The position numbers and the translations under genes are program-made. 64,000 nt of DNA from Robertmurraya sp047302285 (GTDB taxonomy: Bacteria > Bacillota > Bacilli > Bacillales > Cytobacillaceae), in NCBI RefSeq assembly GCF_047302285.1, contig NZ_CP154845.1, forward strand, positions 2,914,001 through 2,978,000, written 5' to 3'. The stretch's first letter is position 1; each line of letters starts with the position of its first letter. The notes under the pieces are model-generated. The model did no database searches, was not told the DNA's origin, and saw only the letters and a list, made by a program, of their open reading frames with translations. Of the stretch, positions 62,442-64,000 are shown in pieces.

Positions 62442-63213
62442 TCTCTTCTTCAGCACCTTCCCATTCATAAGCTTTAAAGAATGAACCAACTTCTAAGTCA
62501 ATAACACCTTTAATTTCTGGATCCAGTTGGCTAACAATAGAAGGATAGTGGGCCATTTTATCGGAAAAGCTTCTTATGGATGCACTTACTTCAAACCCAT
62601 CATTCATAAATAATTTAATATGATAAGGGTCCGTCTCTTTCGGATCGAGATGAATTTCTGAAATCGAGTTCAGTACCTCAACCGGAATATTATTTAACTC
62701 GTCAATCATTGCCTCCATCGCATTACCTTCTGAGAAAGAAAAAAGAATAGGTGAATTAACGGGAATTGTCCCGGACTGTTCTTCTAAAATGTTCCCATTT
62801 TCAAGAATCGGTAAAAACAGGCCATCCTTCATGATATAAGCAATTCGTTTCCATTCTTTCAAAGTGATCGCAACATTATTTGGGAACTCTACTTCAACAG
62901 TAGCTGATTTTACCTCAGTTAATTCCTCAAGCTTTTCCACTACTTCGTTTTCGTTAATCTTCCAAACGTTCGTATTCTTAGTCAATCCGCTTAAAGCGAT
63001 TAACTCATCTTCAACATAAGCTTCATTGCCTATTATCTTAATTATATTTACATGACTAAGCGGTGATTGGAAATAAACGACGCAACTGATAAGCAAAAAA
63101 AACAAAAACAATAGAAAAATAAGGCGTTTATTTGCTTTCCTCCGTCTTTGTTGTTTTAGCTTAGGAACGCGATCTTCTAGCGAAACGATCTTCCCTTTTT
63201 CCAACCTATTCAC
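62419..63213 (-). CDS. divIB: Cell-division protein DivIB (FtsQ)
   Basis: Bitopic divisome protein stabilising FtsL/DivIC. 264 residues: cytosolic basic N-terminus (PKLKQQRRRKANKR), one membrane helix (LIFLLFLFFLLISCVVYF, about 30-47), a POTRA domain (LSHVNIIKIIGNEAYVEDELIALSGL), the beta domain and an acidic tail. Confidence 0.95.
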   Translation of the reverse strand: MNRLEKGKIVSLEDRVPKLKQQRRRKANKRLIFLLFLFFLLISCVVYFQSPLSHVNIIKIIGNEAYVEDELIALSGLTKNTNVWKINENEVVEKLEELTEVKSATVEVEFPNNVAITLKEWKRIAYIMKDGLFLPILENGNILEEQSGTIPVNSPILFSFSEGNAMEAMIDELNNIPVEVLNSISEIHLDPKETDPYHIKLFMNDGFEVSASIRSFSDKMAHYPSIVSQLDPEIKGVIDLEVGSFFKAYEWEGAEEENETEGEG

Positions 63214-63317
63214 CCCGATTTTCCCATTCCATTTCCATTTACTTTACGTATAAAAGGCTTGTCCAAATCTAGTATTAACATAAATCGAATTACCAAGCCG
63301 AACATATATATATCATC

Positions 63318-63358
63318 ATAAAAAGAGAAAACAACGGCACGATAACACATGCCGTTAT
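63318..63358 (-). terminator. murB terminator
   Basis: AACGGCA / TGCCGTT stem over a 10-nt loop followed by GTTTTCTCTTTTT on the minus strand, about 80 nt past the murB stop. Confidence 0.7.
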
Positions 63359-63438
63359 TCCTACTTTAATACATGTATAGGGTTCTATATAGTGTTATAT
63401 TATACCATAAATAATAGCAGCAAAAGGGGGAAAAAGGA

Positions 63439-64000
63439 CTATTTTCGTCCGATAATTTCTACTTCTGTCTCCATTTTCACCTGATATTTTTCAAAGATCT
63501 GATCCTTCACATATTGGATAAGAGAAAGTACATCCTCTGCTTTCGCTCCACCATTATTCACGATGAAATTCCCGTGCATCTCAGAAATCTTTGCTCCACC
63601 GATGGAATAGCCCTTTAATCCTGCTCCTTCTATTAGCTTGCCCGCATAATTTGGTAATGGGTTTCTAAAGATACTGCCCGCACAAGGAGAATCCCATGGT
63701 TGCGTCACTTTTCGATATTCTTTATTTTTCTTCATCTCAGCTAAAATTTTCTCTTTATCCCCTTCAACTAATTGAAAAACCGCTTTTATCACAATACCCG
63801 GACGTTTTTTCTGCAGTACGGAAGTCCGATATGAAAACTCCATTTCCTCATTCGAGATCCATTCTAGCTGCCCGTCCTCGAATAGGATGAGTGCTTTTTC
63901 AAGGATTTTCGAAATATCTGATCCATGAGCTCCCGCATTCATGTATACTGCACCGCCAACTGAGCCTGGAATTCCACTAGCAAACTCAAGCCCGGCTATG
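63439..64000 (-). CDS. murB: UDP-N-acetylenolpyruvoylglucosamine reductase, N-terminus cut by window edge
   Basis: Reduces enolpyruvyl-UDP-GlcNAc to UDP-MurNAc. The visible 186 C-terminal residues include FASGIPGSVGGAVYMNAGAHG in the upstream extension beyond the internal ATG at 63942, then SYRTSVLQ, CAGSIFRNP with a catalytic Ser, and KISEMHGNFIVNNGGA. The frame stays open to the window end, so the gene starts beyond 64,000. No disruption seen. Confidence 0.95.
   Translation of the reverse strand, partial: IAGLEFASGIPGSVGGAVYMNAGAHGSDISKILEKALILFEDGQLEWISNEEMEFSYRTSVLQKKRPGIVIKAVFQLVEGDKEKILAEMKKNKEYRKVTQPWDSPCAGSIFRNPLPNYAGKLIEGAGLKGYSIGGAKISEMHGNFIVNNGGAKAEDVLSLIQYVKDQIFEKYQVKMETEVEIIGRK

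Noticed and set aside
63439..63942. Start of murB at the internal ATG 63942
   Set aside because: Upstream codons to the window end encode conserved MurB sequence (FASGIPGSVGGAVY), so the gene is simply cut by the edge.
1..64000. CRISPR arrays, tRNA or rRNA genes, prophage or transposase genes
   Set aside because: No regularly spaced direct repeats, cloverleaf-like CCA-ended segments, rRNA sequence or recombinase motifs were seen.

Overview
The window is a chromosomal core segment of a spore-forming, low-GC Gram-positive bacterium of the family Bacillaceae, read on the strand opposite to most genes. Gene order follows the Bacillus subtilis stretch from murB to smc almost gene for gene: murB-divIB-ylxW-ylxX-sbp-ftsA-ftsZ-spoIIGA-sigE-sigG-ylmCDE-sepF-ylmG-ylmH-divIVA-ileS-ylyA-lspA-rluD-pyr operon-rqcH-yloB-yicC-remA-gmk-rpoZ-coaBC-priA-def-fmt-rsmB-rlmN-prpC-prkC-rsgA-rpe-thiN-spoVM-rpmB-yloU-fakA-recG-fapR-plsX-fabD-fabG-acpP-rnc-smc. 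Sporulation genes (sigE, sigG, spoIIGA, spoVM) show an endospore former. The species cannot be fixed from sequence alone. Only rpmB and rqcH lie on the + strand. I see no rRNA, tRNA, CRISPR array, prophage or insertion sequence.

Layout, low to high coordinate: chromosome and RNA maintenance (smc cut by the left edge, rnc); fatty-acid and phospholipid synthesis under FapR (acpP, fabG, fabD, plsX, fapR); recG; fakA and yloU; rpmB; the 26-residue spoVM; thiN, rpe; rsgA with the PASTA kinase/phosphatase pair prkC/prpC; rlmN, rsmB, fmt, def, priA, coaBC (translation maturation, replication restart, CoA); rpoZ, gmk, remA, yicC; a P-type Ca2+ ATPase; rqcH; a complete ten-gene pyrimidine operon with three PyrR attenuators; rluD, lspA, ylyA; ileS with an Ile T-box; the divIVA-ylmH-ylmG-sepF-ylmE-ylmD-ylmC division cluster; sigG, sigE, spoIIGA; ftsZ, ftsA, sbp, ylxX, ylxW, divIB; murB cut by the right edge.

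Regulation is readable at several points: a FapR operator at the fapR promoter, three PyrR attenuators, an Ile T-box, a spoIIG promoter that keeps the unusual 22-bp spacer, a sigmaF/G-type promoter before sigG and a sigmaH-like promoter before ftsA. Many starts are GTG or TTG with strong Shine-Dalgarno sequences, so several starts were moved from the longest frame.

The only accessory-looking stretch is the 1.16-kb gap between ylmC and sigG (53,634-54,797), where B. subtilis has ylmA. It holds a start-less membrane-protein-like open frame, a 24-bp perfect palindrome, competing hairpins, four copies of a short GGAA/TTCC repeat and a 130-nt inverted-repeat element. Other points worth a look are a YlyA (DksA/TraR family) without its zinc-finger cysteines, a hairpin/terminator on the lspA start codon, and the fapR promoter embedded in the recG terminator. 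I found no clearly new multi-gene system.
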